Source: Melastoma dodecandrum (Eukaryota > Streptophyta > Magnoliopsida > Myrtales > Melastomataceae). From it: a DNA stretch of 64,000 nt. Below are positions 9,270 to 19,877 of this stretch, piece after piece. A program made the position numbers and the translations under genes. The notes beneath the pieces were generated by a model. It did no database searches. It was not told where the DNA came from and saw nothing but the letters and a program-made list of their open reading frames with translations. The stretch covers positions 62,001 to 126,000 of the forward strand of contig JARUPY010000267.1 of assembly GCA_029817715.1 (NCBI GenBank), written 5' to 3'. Numbering within the stretch: the first letter of the stretch is position 1; each line of letters begins with the position of its first letter.

Positions 9270-9768
9270 CACTGCGTCCATCTTTCGTAAGGACTGATGG
9301 GCGAAAGTAGAAGTTTTCCTCGCCGGCCCAAGTGTTAGCGTCGCGTGAAGTCGGTTCAGACGATTGAATACAACAGGAATCTCTCGCACCGGCTGCATTC
9401 CTTTTTCCCGGTTTTGTTCGTTTGCGATATGCATCCATGTTTCTTCTTACATCCTCTATCACGTAAAAGAAACCTTAGGGCCTTCTGAAGAGCAGCCAAG
9501 CTCTTCTCGGTAGTGCTAGTGATGAGAGGTGTGCCGAACGCCGATGTAGGTTGTAGAGTATGGCTATATCATAAGATTGCGTGAAAGGAAAGAAGGGGGG
9601 CACGGGGCTTTGAATAAGAAAGGCGGTCGTGAACTGATATATGCACAGAAGGGGAGAAATTTGTGGTTGGATACCTTAATTCCCTCCGTCAGTCAATAAA
9701 GAATGAATATAATTAATTAATTATATACGAATGATCTCGGGTGTTTACAAGTAACATACAAACTCCGG
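9270..9768 (+). pseudogene. Gnk2-like remnant B, 5' part only
   Basis: Positions 9270-9560 align with 16760-17045, the 5' part of Gnk2 copy F, including the segment that encodes a hydrophobic stretch ending VMRGVP. The 3' coding part is missing: the match ends near 9560, and about 9668-9695 joins to sequence homologous to 17668-17720. No useful reading frame remains. Relic of the plus-strand member of the first divergent pair. Confidence 0.6.
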
Positions 9769-10137
9769 ATGGGAACAAAGTTAATCTTGTCTGCATTGCC
9801 ATTGCCTCCTCGCTTGGCCGCCATGGTTGCGCTCGCCGTTTTTGTAGTACTCGTTCACGCCAGCACAAGGGCCACTGGGGTTCCGGACACCACCCTGGTC
9901 TTCATCAGCTGTCAGGATACAGGGAACCCCCTCGGTCCTTACCAAGATACCGTCCGACGAATTAGTGAGCTGATCAGGTGCATGACGCCCCACAATTGTT
10001 TCAGTTACAGGACGGCTGTCATTGTGGAGAGAGCACCGAGTGCTATGGGCGTTCCTGGTGCAGGCAAACGATCTCAGGGCAGGATTGCAGGGACTGTTTG
10101 GTTGTCGCTGAAACAGTAATGATCCAACACTGCATGA
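9769..10137 (+). pseudogene. Gnk2-like pseudogene C, frameshifted
   Basis: Opens with a hydrophobic signal-like segment (start at 9769 or 9823) and reads through GVPDTTLVF and SCQDTG. Near 10025-10045 a two-base length difference from copy G shifts the frame, so the C-X8-C-X2-C block (CYGRSWC, eight residues, CRDC) is encoded in another frame (10040-10137). The coding sequence is then cut at 10139 by a Gypsy LTR. Without the frameshift it would closely resemble copy G. Confidence 0.75.
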
Positions 10138-10138
10138 A

Positions 10139-11083
10139 TGATCGCTAAATTCGCACACCGCAAGTATATGGATCGCAATAAGTAATATAGAAATGAGCAG
10201 AGTTATCGTTCCCACGAAGATAGTAATTAAAATCCTTTAGCATATAAAATTGCAATTTTTATGTAGCCAAACAAATAGGAAAAAAATGAGTTTTTAAATC
10301 TGAAAATTAAACTAGTAAGAAATAAATATCAAAGCAAATAATCGGAATTTAATAGACGGAAAAGCCTAGGATCAAGTATCCCTCGTTATATCCCTTCACT
10401 CGTTTATCCCAAATTTATACTAATTCTGTTTACTAATCGGATTCTTATGTCCCTAAGTGCCTCTCCCGAGTTTACAAAGGATTATTCTAAACCACCATAA
10501 ACCTATATCCCTATAGTGAATTACGAAGGCCGGAACACATTAAGATTCAATCCTTTATTAGTTACCTAGAAGTATATCTCCCGATACTACTTACTAGTCA
10601 ATTCGCTCCCGCGATATTAACTAAGGCTATTTTGTTCATGTTCTCTTCTAAAATTTCTCTCCCGAGTTTAATTTAGGATAACAAATCAATACAATTCGTT
10701 GATCAGACAAATTGCATGCATTAAGATCAAACGAAATAAATAAACATCCAAAGTACGAATTTGTTCTAAAACGAGTTCAGGAAATTCAACTACACACGAG
10801 CATCATTTTTGAGACACAATTCAAAGAAAAGAAAAGCATCATAAACAATAATCTAACTCCCTTCTTCTCCCTCGTCGAAGTTTTTTTTTTATAGCCTAAG
10901 GAACAAAGTCCTTCATAGAGTTATCACACTCCCAAACCTAAATTTTTCTAGTCCCGAGCAAAGATAAAACGACTCTCCTCAGCAAACTCAAATCACTCAA
11001 ACTTGGAAACACCACTTGTAACATTCTCAGAAATGGTCGCATCCTTCTCATGCATCTCGAATCCATTCAGTACCTAGATCTCA
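10139..11083 (-). mobile_element. Truncated Ty3/Gypsy element: 3' LTR, polypurine tract and a scrap of internal DNA
   Basis: In minus-strand sense an LTR starts TGATAACTCT at 10926 and ends GCGATCA at 10139 (788 bp), related to the solo LTR at 18152-19513 (shared CGCAAGTATA, TATCGTTCCCACGA and AAGCCTAGGA blocks). Immediately before the LTR in minus sense is a purine-rich GGTTTGGGAGTG typical of a polypurine tract, then about 150 bases of internal sequence. The rest of the element and the other LTR are absent. Confidence 0.65.
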
Positions 11084-11224
11084 ACGCAGGGTTGCAGGGA
11101 CTGTTTGATCCCCGCCGACACTGTAATAATCCAACAATGCCCGAATCCTGTAAGGGCTATGGTTAGTCTAATGGATTGCGGGATTAGGATCGATGACGAG
11201 CCTATGCGTGACGACTTGCCTTAG
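11084..11224 (+). pseudogene. Gnk2-like 3' fragment D
   Basis: Encodes only the end of a Gnk2 domain: QGCRDC, then VIIQQC, then LMDCGIRID and a stop. It overlaps in content with the end of copy C, so it is not simply C's missing tail; it is a second copy's 3' end left after rearrangement around the Gypsy fragment. Confidence 0.7.
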
Positions 11225-11468
11225 GGGGCATTCGCCTCGCTATAATAAACTCGTTTATGCAGAAGTATAGCACGTGTAACGAAGGGGGATAAAGTCGCAT
11301 GAAGAAGTTCTTTGAAATCGACTTCCATCTTAGTCATATATCTATTTCTGCGGTTTGCAAACATCGAAGGAGATAAGATCCTCCGAGGACAGTTAGAGGT
11401 GTCACTTTGAACAGATTGATCTGTCAGAACATACGCCTAGTGATCCCAATAGCCGTCCGTTTGCTTTT

Positions 11469-11685
11469 TTAACGACATCTGCTACAGATGCCCATTGTAT
11501 TGAACCCAAAGCCTCCGGTTCCCTCATCGAAGGGATTGGTGTCGATCTTCATCCCACAATCCATCTGCACGATTGTGGCCCTTATGGGGAACAGACACTT
11601 CCCTCTTATTTTGATCTCCGTTGCTCTTATGCAAGCATTGCACTCTGCGCAGAGTCAGGGGCTGCACCATGAGCGGCCATAGCAC
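11469..11685 (-). pseudogene. Gnk2-like pseudogene E, 3' half (split by a Copia element)
   Basis: Minus-strand reading CYGRSWC, then a TGA stop where the intact copy has Arg/Leu, then AECNAC, IKIRGKC and DCGMKID, closely matching the intact gene at 447-860. The rest continues at 16394 on the other side of the Copia insertion. Confidence 0.8.
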
Positions 11686-14600
11686 TGTTGTCGTCGATGA
11701 AAGAATTTGACGAAAAAGTGGAGAGAAAGAAACGTGGGAAGCTTGAAAGAAAACCTTCGTAATACAACTATTTATACACATAAGAAAATGTAATTTTCAC
11801 ATAGCATTAACTACCCCAATCATTAAGTAGCATTAACATTGGCCGTTACTATGCATCCGTTATAATGCATTAAACCCTACCGTTACAACGGATTAAAGTC
11901 TAACAAATCACCCCCTAATCCCGTTGTACCTGGACAACTCCAAGCTTTTGTCTCATTTCAACAAACTTCACGCGTCCGAGCGCCTTTGTGAGAATGTCGG
12001 CCAGTTGTCCATTTGTGCCGATGTGTTCGACTTTCACCTTTCCATCTTCGATGCACTCTCGAATGAAATGAAATTTTGTATCGATATGCTTACTCCTATC
12101 ATGGTGCACCGGGTTCTTGCTCAATGCTATCACAGACTTGTTGTCCACCAATAACTTTACCTGAATCGGAGCTTGTGATATCATCTCACCCAATAAACGA
12201 CTCAGCCACACTCCTTGACACGCTGCCGCCACTGTCGCAATATATTCTGCTTCACAAGATGAGAGTGCCACAACCTTTTGCTTCTGTGACATCCATGAGA
12301 CAAGACTCCTCCCGAGAAAAAATGTGACCCCCGTCGTACTCCTTCGAACATCAACATCATCGGCGAAATCGCTGTCACTGTACCCAATAAGTGTAGGTTG
12401 TAGACTAGCTGCCTTCTTGTAGCTGCATCCATATTCTATTGTGCCACTCAGGTACCGAAGTATGTGTTTCACAGCAGCCCAATGTTGTGGTCCGGGCGCT
12501 TCCATGTACCTGCTAACTATACCCATAGAATATGCGAGATCAAGCCTGGTGTTAACAACGTACCGTAAACTGCCGACGATGCTCCTGTATCTCGTCGCGT
12601 CCACGATCACATCACCTTCCTTCTTTCTCAATTTTAGTCGGTTCTCCATGGGAGTTTGACAAGGATTGCAATCACTCATCCCTCCCAACTCAAGAATCTT
12701 TGCCGCGTAGGAGCTCTAGCACAGCGTGATCTCATCTTCCTTTTGCTTCACCTCGATACCCAAGTAGTAACTTAAAAGCCCAAGATCACTCATGTTGAAG
12801 CGTTGCATCATTTCCTGCTTGAAATCAACAATGCCACGGATGTTCGGCCCGGAGATAATTAAATCGTCCACGTATACGCTGACCAGCAAGAAAGAACGTT
12901 GATCCCCTCTTTTGTAAACTGCATGTTCCAATTTGCTCCGTGTGAATCCGAGCGCGATCAACTCCTTGTCCAGCCTTACGTTCCATGCCCGTGGCGCTTG
13001 CCTCAACCCACAGAGTGCCTTGCGAAGCTTGAGCACTTGTTTGTCTCCATTTCCGACGATGAAACCGGGAGGCTAATGCATACCTCCTCGTCAAGGTCAC
13101 CATTCAAGAATACAGATTTCACATCCATGTGATGAACCTCCCATCCGCCATGTGCGGCGAGCGCAATCAACAGCCGTACAGTTTCAATGCGCGCCACTGG
13201 AGCAAATACCTCGTCGAAATCCACCCCCTGTCGCTGAGCGTATCCCTTCGCAACCAGGCGAGCTTTGTGCTTGACAATGTTTCCCGTCAGGTCCTTCTTG
13301 ACTTTGAAAACCCATTTCAACCCAATGGCTCGATATCCTGGCGGTAATGTTGCCGGCTCCCAAGTGTTGTTTTCCCAAATTGCTTCCATTTCCACCTCCA
13401 TAGCTTGTCGCCAATAATCTTCAGATAATGCTTGCTCGACACTGTTTGGCTCCTCAGCAGCGATCAGACAAATGCCGCTGTACTCGTAGTCGTGGACCTC
13501 CTCCGTGGTGTCAATGATGTTCGAGATCGTGCGAAACCTGAGCCCCACACCATCTGAATCGTTGGCGCCCTCAGTTGGTGGAGTTGCCCACTGTACGCCG
13601 GGAGGAGTAGAAGCAACCGGAGTCTCCGTAGTAACAATCGGTGATGTCGAGTGTGGGGCAACTGATAAAGTCGGGGTTGCGGGTACCTGCGAGTTTTCGA
13701 AATCCATGGTTTAGCGATCAATAGTGGTCAAGTACTCCACGATGAAAGTTGTTGTCGCATTCCTGTGTTCACCATTGCCACCTTCCGCCCAGTTCCACGC
13801 CTTTTGCTCATAAAAAAACAACGTCCCGGGAGATCATTAGCTTCTTTCCAACCGGATCATACACCTTGTATGCCTTTGTACCGGGTTCGTAACCGAGGAA
13901 CACGCCCGGAACAGACCTGTCTGCCAGCTTCGTCACGCCTTAGCCGACTCTTTTCACATAAGCCATGCATCCGAATGTACGCAGATGTCGGACGCTCGGC
14001 TTCCGGTTGTACCAAGCCTCATACGGAGTTTTACCGTCAAGGCTCCTTGTCGGTGATCTTTTAAGGATGTACACGGCGGTCCTCACCGCTTCGCCCCAAA
14101 ATTCTGCCGGTACCTGCATGGACTTAAGTAGACAACGGTCATTTCTACCACAGTTTGATTCCGCCTTTCAACAACGCCATTTTGCTGCGGCGAATAAGGC
14201 ACGGTTGTGAAGTGTTTGATGCCGTTCTCTTCGCAGTATTCGCGAAACTGGGTAGAATTGAACTCTCCACCTCGATCTGTACGAAACGCCTTGAGCTTAC
14301 CACCAATCTCGTTCTCCGCCTCCGCCTTGATATTTTTAAAATGCATAAAAGCCTCGTCTTTGGACTCCAACAATTCTAGCCACATAAACCGACGGTGATC
14401 ATCTACAATCAATAGGAAGTACCTTCGTCTTCTTGGCGTCGGTGGCAAGATCTGACCGCACAAATCACCATGAAAAAGTTCGAGGCCCCGCTCCGCTCTG
14501 TATGACGAGGTGTGCGAGAACGGAGTGCGATGCTGCTTTCCAAGAACGCATCCATTACAAAACTGCTCCCCATGCTCAATTACCGGTATCCCTTTCACCA

Positions 14601-16393
14601 TTTGCTTCATCCTGAGATCACGGAGCGAACGAAAGTTGAGATGTCCAAATCGAGCATGCCACAACCATGCCACGTCGCTGATCTTGGACAAGAGACACAC
14701 CGGGGCACTCAAGTTTAGCTTCAATGTATACAGCCTGTTCTTGGTGCGCACCGCACGGGCAATCAATGCGCTCTCATGATCATACACACGCAGCACTCCA
14801 CCATCGATGACAATCTTGCATCCTCATTCTTCCAACTGTCCAAGACTAATGATATTAGTCCTCAACCGGGGGATGTAGTATACCTCGGTAAAGATCGTTT
14901 GCTCGTTGTTCTTGTAGGCTATCATCACGGTACCAAGCCCACAAATATCCACAGTTGAGACGTCACCAAAATGCACTGAACCACGAACATTATCGTCGAG
15001 GGTTGTAAGAGCCGCTCTGCATCCAGTCATGTGGTTTGTACCTCCAGTGTCGAGATACCATTTGTCGTTGTCGCACTCCACCGGGAACACGCTCTCCTCA
15101 TTGAGAAACACGTTCTGAGTTATGGTGTGCACAATGTTGCTAGCACGGGCAAGCAACAACGCGGGCTGTTCGACATCGGTTTTGGCGAGATTAGCTTCCT
15201 CACGCCGCTCACGCCGTGGCTTTCGACACTCTTTGGCTCAATGGCCATAAACGCCGCAGTTGCGGCACTTCCCCTTTCGCCGAGGAGTTCCTTCAGAGGT
15301 CCTTTCGGTTGTGCTACGACCATCGTTTTGAGAACCGCCGTTGTTCTTCCCGTGAGCCTGACCCCTGGCCTTCTCACCATTTGATGAAGAATCGCCTTGT
15401 AGACGATGCTTCCACTTTGCAAGCCACTCCTCAGCGAGAAGCAGCCATCCAGCTTTGTCATGAACATTGCCGCTACTGTCAAAACGATCCTTCGCAGCAC
15501 GCAACCGTCCCACCAACTCCTCAATTGTCATCGTGCTTAGATCAAGTAACGTTTCAATCGAGAGAGCGATCTGGGAATACCGGGATGGCACAACGCGAAG
15601 AAATTTCTTCACTACACGGACCTCCTCCATCGATTCGCCGAGCGCACGGATGTTACTGGCGAGGCTGGAAATTCTCATAGCGAAATCGTCGACGCCCTCA
15701 CCCTCCTTGAAGGCAATGTTCTCGAACTCCTTCAACAATTTTTGAGCATTCGCCTCCTGGACCCGAGCAACACCCATCCGCATCGTCTTCACCGCCTCCC
15801 ACGCCTCCTTGGCGCTCTCCTTCACGGCGAGGATCGAAAGCATCTCGGCAGGCACAGCGCGAAGGATCGCAGCCAAAGCGAGTCTGTCAGCACGCCGATC
15901 GACTTCATTGGTCTCGATGCCGTCCCAGAGTCCCTGTGCCTCCAGATTTACTTGCATCACAAGAGCCCATTCGTTGTAGTTTGTGCGCGTCAATGATGGG
16001 TACACGATTAAACCGCTTGTCTCCTTCACCACGCGCTCCACCATGACTTTACGTGATGCACCGCTGCCGTCGTCGCCTTTCTTGATATCGGCGATGTGAC
16101 CCTTTGGGGACGGGGAGCGATTTCCTCCGGTCATGATCGGCCATGATCCTCCTTGATGGCTCTGATGCCACGTGTTGTCGTCGACGAAAGAATTTGACGA
16201 AAAAGATGGAGAGAAAGGAATGTGGGAAGCTTGAAAGAAAACCTTCGTAACACAACTATTTATACACATAAGGAAATGTAACTCCCACCTAGCATTAACT
16301 ACCCCAATCATTAAGTAGCATTAACATTGGCCGTTACTATGCATCCGTTATAATGCATTAAACCCAACCGTTACAACGGATTAAAGTCTAACA
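11686..16393 (-). mobile_element. Older Ty1/Copia retrotransposon (short-LTR, Ale/Retrofit-like), defective
   Basis: 4708-bp element with 220/221-bp LTRs (11686-11905 and 16173-16393), ends TGTTAG...CAACA in minus sense, and a perfect target-site duplication AGCAC (11681-11685 and 16394-16398). PBS TGGCATCAGAGC lies at 16159-16170 (minus) and a polypurine tract AGGGGGTGA at about 11908-11917. I count about 10 substitutions and one indel between LTRs (roughly 5%), so it is about three times older than the Copia element at 1207. It is inserted inside Gnk2 copy E. The lineage name is an estimate from size and RT motif. Confidence 0.93.
11915..16134 (-). pseudogene. Copia gag-pol, multiple stops and frameshifts
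   Basis: gag starts at 16134 (MTGGN). A stop replaces one residue inside the CCHC knuckle (CRNCGVYGH, stop at 15238-15240, then AKEC). Protease YLDTGGTNHM follows near 15050, with another stop at about 14824. Integrase core (GDLCG, DDHRRF, QQNGVVERRNQ) runs 14083-14796 and ends in a frameshift. RT begins in 13003-13707, shifts frame near 13060, and continues with YVDDLIISG at about 12860 to a stop at 12716. RNase H (YSDSDFA, CEAEYIA, QLADILTKAL) ends at 11915. Not autonomous. Confidence 0.9.
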
Positions 16394-16518
16394 AGCACAG
16401 TCGTTGACATCGACATGGGTATGCATCTGGTTGCCATTGGAGCGCGTTTGTGCAAATAACACATTGATTAGACTATTGACCACAAACGTGTAATCAATAA
16501 TGCCGACCTACATGTGCC
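16394..16518 (-). pseudogene. Gnk2-like pseudogene E, 5' part
   Basis: Continues the gene interrupted at 11686. It aligns with 601-720 of the intact copy. The signal-peptide part is missing: the match then jumps to sequence homologous to 1055 onward, so the start codon region has been deleted. Confidence 0.7.
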
Positions 16519-16891
16519 AGAAAATATGCCCTCAATATAATGTGCTGCCTCAGGTATCGTCTGCATTCTTCATTATATGACAGCTGATATAAGCGAAAAC
16601 CTCCTCATAGATTTTATCGTTGAATAACTAAAGAAATATTCGTTTTTGAAGCAGACAATCATGCTGGATGGTTATTGCGACACTATATAAAAGCGGAAAT
16701 GATCTATAGTGTGCTATTATTCTTCTTCTCAGTGGTGATGATGTCCGTCCTGCGTAAGTACTGACCGCAAAAGCATAAGTTTTTCTCTGATGGAGTCTAT
16801 CCAATTGTTAGCATCAAGTGAAGTTGGCCGAAACAATGGAATCCAATAACAGGGATCTCGCGTTGGCTTTAATTCCTCTTCTCATGTTTGT
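16519..16891. promoter_or_regulatory. Spacer of the second divergent Gnk2 pair
   Basis: 16519-16640 is homologous to the upstream region of the intact minus-strand gene (1055-1180). On the plus strand ACTATATAAAAGC at about 16682-16694 is a TATA box for copy F. This is the counterpart of the spacer into which the 1207-9043 Copia element inserted. Confidence 0.55.
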
Positions 16892-17310
16892 TTGTTACAA
16901 TGTGCAACACCATGTTTCTTCTTACATCCTGCATTACGTAACGAAATATTAGGGCCTACCATAGAGCAGTTGAAGTTCTTGGTTGCGCTTTTCCTAGTAG
17001 TGTATGTGATGAGAGGGGGGATAAACATTGATGTAGAGTACGAATATTGCTCGAGCAACAGGGTGATCGACCTATCAATACCAATTACCAAGTCGCCATC
17101 GGGAGACTCACCAGCCAGTAATCATGCTGCTATGTTCTACCGTGGCAGAATCCAATGTACACCCACACGAACAGCAAGCAACACACTACACATGTTACGG
17201 CCGTTCATGGTGTGACCCCCCGACTCCCCTCCTAGGATTGCTTCACATGTTTAAGGACCGCGGGCATGCCAAGATAAGAATAAAGTGTCCATTACTATGC
17301 AAGCGATGAT
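16892..17310 (+). pseudogene. Gnk2-like pseudogene F
   Basis: Open from 16892 to 17215 with a hydrophobic stretch FLVALFLVVYVMRGG and a cysteine-containing EYCSS. The conserved CYGRSWC appears only in another frame (about 17187-17210), followed by degraded sequence without the CX2C pair, then IKIRIKC-like KIRIKCP and a stop. Frameshift and loss of motif cysteines make it non-functional. Confidence 0.65.
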
Positions 17311-17429
17311 GGGGCTTGTAGATTTGTGCTCATATTCAACCAATCTCACGTAACACAAAGAATGAAAAGAAATCAAGTTCATTTGTCAAATGTGGTGTGA
17401 TGAGGTAAAAAGAAAGACGAGAGAATAAT

Positions 17430-17675
17430 TGCATGAAGAAGCAGAGCAGGAAGCTAGAGCTAGGCCATTAGCCACGGCCTTCCCTTTGCTGAGATCCGCG
17501 AGCTGCTCAACGATCTTTGTCTCCTCTTCGGGATCTCTGCCTGAGCTCGGTCGAGCTGGTTATTGCTCTTGTTCATGTACAACACGCCCTTCTTCGCCAT
17601 CACGAGCGCCGTGTTCGGCTGAATGCCTGCCGAGCACGTAGATTTCGTGATCTCTGCGCAGGGTGGAAGAATCAT
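17430..17675 (-). pseudogene. Truncated duplicate of the DnaJ A6-like 3' end
   Basis: Minus-strand reading [18 protein letters not shown] and EIPKR matches the C-terminal region of the intact DnaJ gene (21141-21330). The 3' flanking sequence is also shared (17289-17430 with 20867-21140). Only the last 65 or so residues are present and the frame is damaged. It shows that the Gnk2 duplication unit carried a piece of its neighbour. Confidence 0.85.
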
Positions 17676-18102
17676 GTGGTTGGATATATTCGTTCGGAGA
17701 GGGCCTTAATTCCCTCCGTCCATCAAATTTGTCCCGTTGGCTTAGTGCTGTACTGATTTATATGTAAAAAATGCCATTTCATCATAAATAGATGAATACG
17801 CCGTGCAATTTCCTTAAAACAGTATCATTTTGTATTTAAAGGAAAGAATTTTTAATTTTTGTTTTCTAATTAAGAATTGGGCGATGAATCCAACGCCCAG
17901 AATTTTTATATGTTTTTATTGTTCAGAATTTTTTTAAAATTTTTTTGTTTTCCTCGATAAAAACTTGAGAAACTTATTTTAGCTTATCTCCTTATATAAA
18001 CTTATGATCTCGGGTAATGTTTTTACGGGTAAATCTTTCTACTTTGAGGGGATGAGGGAAGTACCGAACGACCGGGATTGGAACAAACCGACCGCGTTTG
18101 CA
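17676..18102. other. AT-rich spacer with short duplicated blocks
   Basis: 17668-17720 matches 9668-9700 (CCTTAATTCCCTCCGTC), and 18005-18100 matches 9731-9790 upstream of Gnk2 copy C. The remainder is A/T-rich with no gene. Confidence 0.5.
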
Positions 18103-18151
18103 ATGGCTACGAGTTCGCCTGCCATGATCGTGCTGACCTTTTTGATATTCC
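18103..18151 (+). pseudogene. Gnk2-like copy G, start and signal peptide (split by a solo LTR)
   Basis: ATG at 18103 begins a hydrophobic signal-peptide segment (MATSSPAMIVLTFLI). The frame is cut at 18152 by a Gypsy LTR and resumes, in the same frame after removal of LTR and target duplicate, at 19519. Confidence 0.75.
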
Positions 18152-19513
18152 TGTTCGAACCAAATCGCACACGCAAGTATACGGGTCGCGCAAGTAATAT
18201 AATGATGAGAAAAAGTATCGTTCCCACGAGGACTAGTTAGAACCTACTGCCGATTACCAGCAAATCTCAGATTCTAGCCGTAAACAGTTAATTGATTTGA
18301 TGAGTTGACGCAAGTAATTAAAATTGCAGAAAACAAAAGTAAAGCAGTAGTCAATGGAAGAAAAGCCTAGGACTATGAATCCCCTATCGTTTCGTAGATT
18401 ATCACACTCTCTCTTCCTCAATTCAATCCGTTTTACCGTTTACTAACCACAATTCCCTAACAATCGCTACACCTCTCTCGAGGCTGTAACTGTGAATTAC
18501 TAATCACCCGTAAACCTATATTTCTATAGCGAATCACGAATAATCAGAATTCCTTGAGATCCAATTGTTCTCTCGGTTACCTACGAGTGTATATCTCTAT
18601 ACTCCTCTTAGTTAAACCGATCTCTCGGCCTTAACCTAAGTTATGTTTCCCCTCTTCTAATCCTAAGTCTCTCTCGAGTTCACTTAAGACTAAGAATTCA
18701 TACAAACCGGCGATCAACCCGATAGATAAGCAGTAAACACAGAAGAAACACAAGTAAACGATAAATCTTCTTAAATTGATTCCGAAAGAGTGGGTAACTA
18801 ACTACACGAGTCGGTTCATCATCATCCTAGAAAAGATGTTTAGTTCGACATCGAAAACAGAACAAAAAGCAAAGAGAAAAGAGAAATCGTCGAAGTCTCC
18901 ATCAACGTCTTCGTCTCCTTGTTCCTAGCCGTCGTCGGGTGTCAAAACTAAAGTCAGAAGGGAAAGAGATAAGGGGTACCCCCGAAAACCTAAAATCCAA
19001 TCTTTTTATACCTAAAGCAAATCTAGAAAAAATAAAATCTAATTTTCGGGCAATATTATGTCGTGCAGCTGCAAGATGAATTCGTTGCAGCTGCAACGAC
19101 CTCTCTGAAGCTCTCTTCATATCTGCCCTGTCGCACTCGTGCAGCTGCAGGGGACTGGCGTTGCAGCTGCAACGACCAGTCTGATGCCCTTGATCAATTC
19201 CTCCTCTCGTCGTGCAGCTGCACGAGCTTGGAGTTGCAGCTGCACGAGCCTGTCTGTCGTCCTTCTGCTTCACTTGTGCAGCTGCAAGAAGATTGGTTGC
19301 AGCTGCACCGTGTCCTCCGCCTTCTATTCCTCTTCATCCTTCACCCTTTTGCTTTGTTTTTCGTCATGCCTTCATTTACTTCCTACGATCACAAAGCAAA
19401 CGTGATGAATGACAATTTAAGCTCAATTGGCAACAATAACCATTAAAATTCTCGAAACTAACTAGAATTAAGCCTAAATGTGATAATATAACTCTATTTT
19501 ACTAGAGTTATCA
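18152..19513 (-). mobile_element. Solo Gypsy LTR inserted in Gnk2 copy G
   Basis: 1362 bp, minus sense TGATAACTCT ... TTCGAACA. Flanks are ATTCC (18147-18151) and ATTAC (19514-19518), a target-site duplication with one mismatch. No PBS, polypurine tract or coding sequence is attached, so it is a solo LTR from unequal recombination. It contains an array of GCAGCTGC palindromes at 19063-19308. Confidence 0.75.
19063..19308. repeat. Array of eight TGCAGCTGCA palindromes in four pairs
   Basis: Cores at 19063, 19085, 19139, 19161, 19212, 19234, 19276 and 19297. Each pair is GTGCAGCTGCA then TTGCAGCTGCA, 21-22 bases apart, with pairs repeating every 64-76 bases. The core contains CAGCTG, an E-box. 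It lies in the solo Gypsy LTR. Confidence 0.9.
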
Positions 19514-19877
19514 ATTACTCGTCCATCTGAGCCCGAGGACCACTGGGGTTCCGGACTTTACCCTCCTCCACTTCAGCTGCCAGGATACAGGGGACCCCCT
19601 CAGCCGTTACCAAGTTGCCGTTCGACGAGTTAGGCGGCTGATGTCGGAAAGGACGGCCATCAGCGGTTACAGTTATAGGACCAATGTCAATGAGGGTGAC
19701 GCTCATTGCTTTGGGCGTTCCTGGTGCAGGCATACAATCTCAGGGCAGGATTGCAGGGACTGTTTGGTTGTCGCTGAAACCATAATGATCCAACACTGCA
19801 TGAACCCTCTGAGGGCTATAATTGGTCTAATGGACTGCGGGATTAGGATCGACAACGAGCCCATCCTTGACCAGTGA
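19514..19877 (+). pseudogene. Gnk2-like copy G, mature region, fully open
   Basis: From about 19519 the frame is open to TGA at 19875-19877: GVPDFTLL, SCQDTGDP, GYSYRTN, CFGRSWC with eight residues to CRDC, QHCMN, LMDCGIRID. All motif cysteines are present. Apart from the solo LTR in the signal-peptide region this copy looks intact, so its loss is recent or the mature part is still read from another start. Confidence 0.8.

Noticed and set aside
9781..10215. 144-codon minus-strand ORF
   Set aside because: Antisense shadow of Gnk2 pseudogene C; no family features.
11090..11224. Fragment D as the missing 3' end of pseudogene C
   Set aside because: C already encodes the same segment (CRDC to QHCMN), so D must come from another copy.
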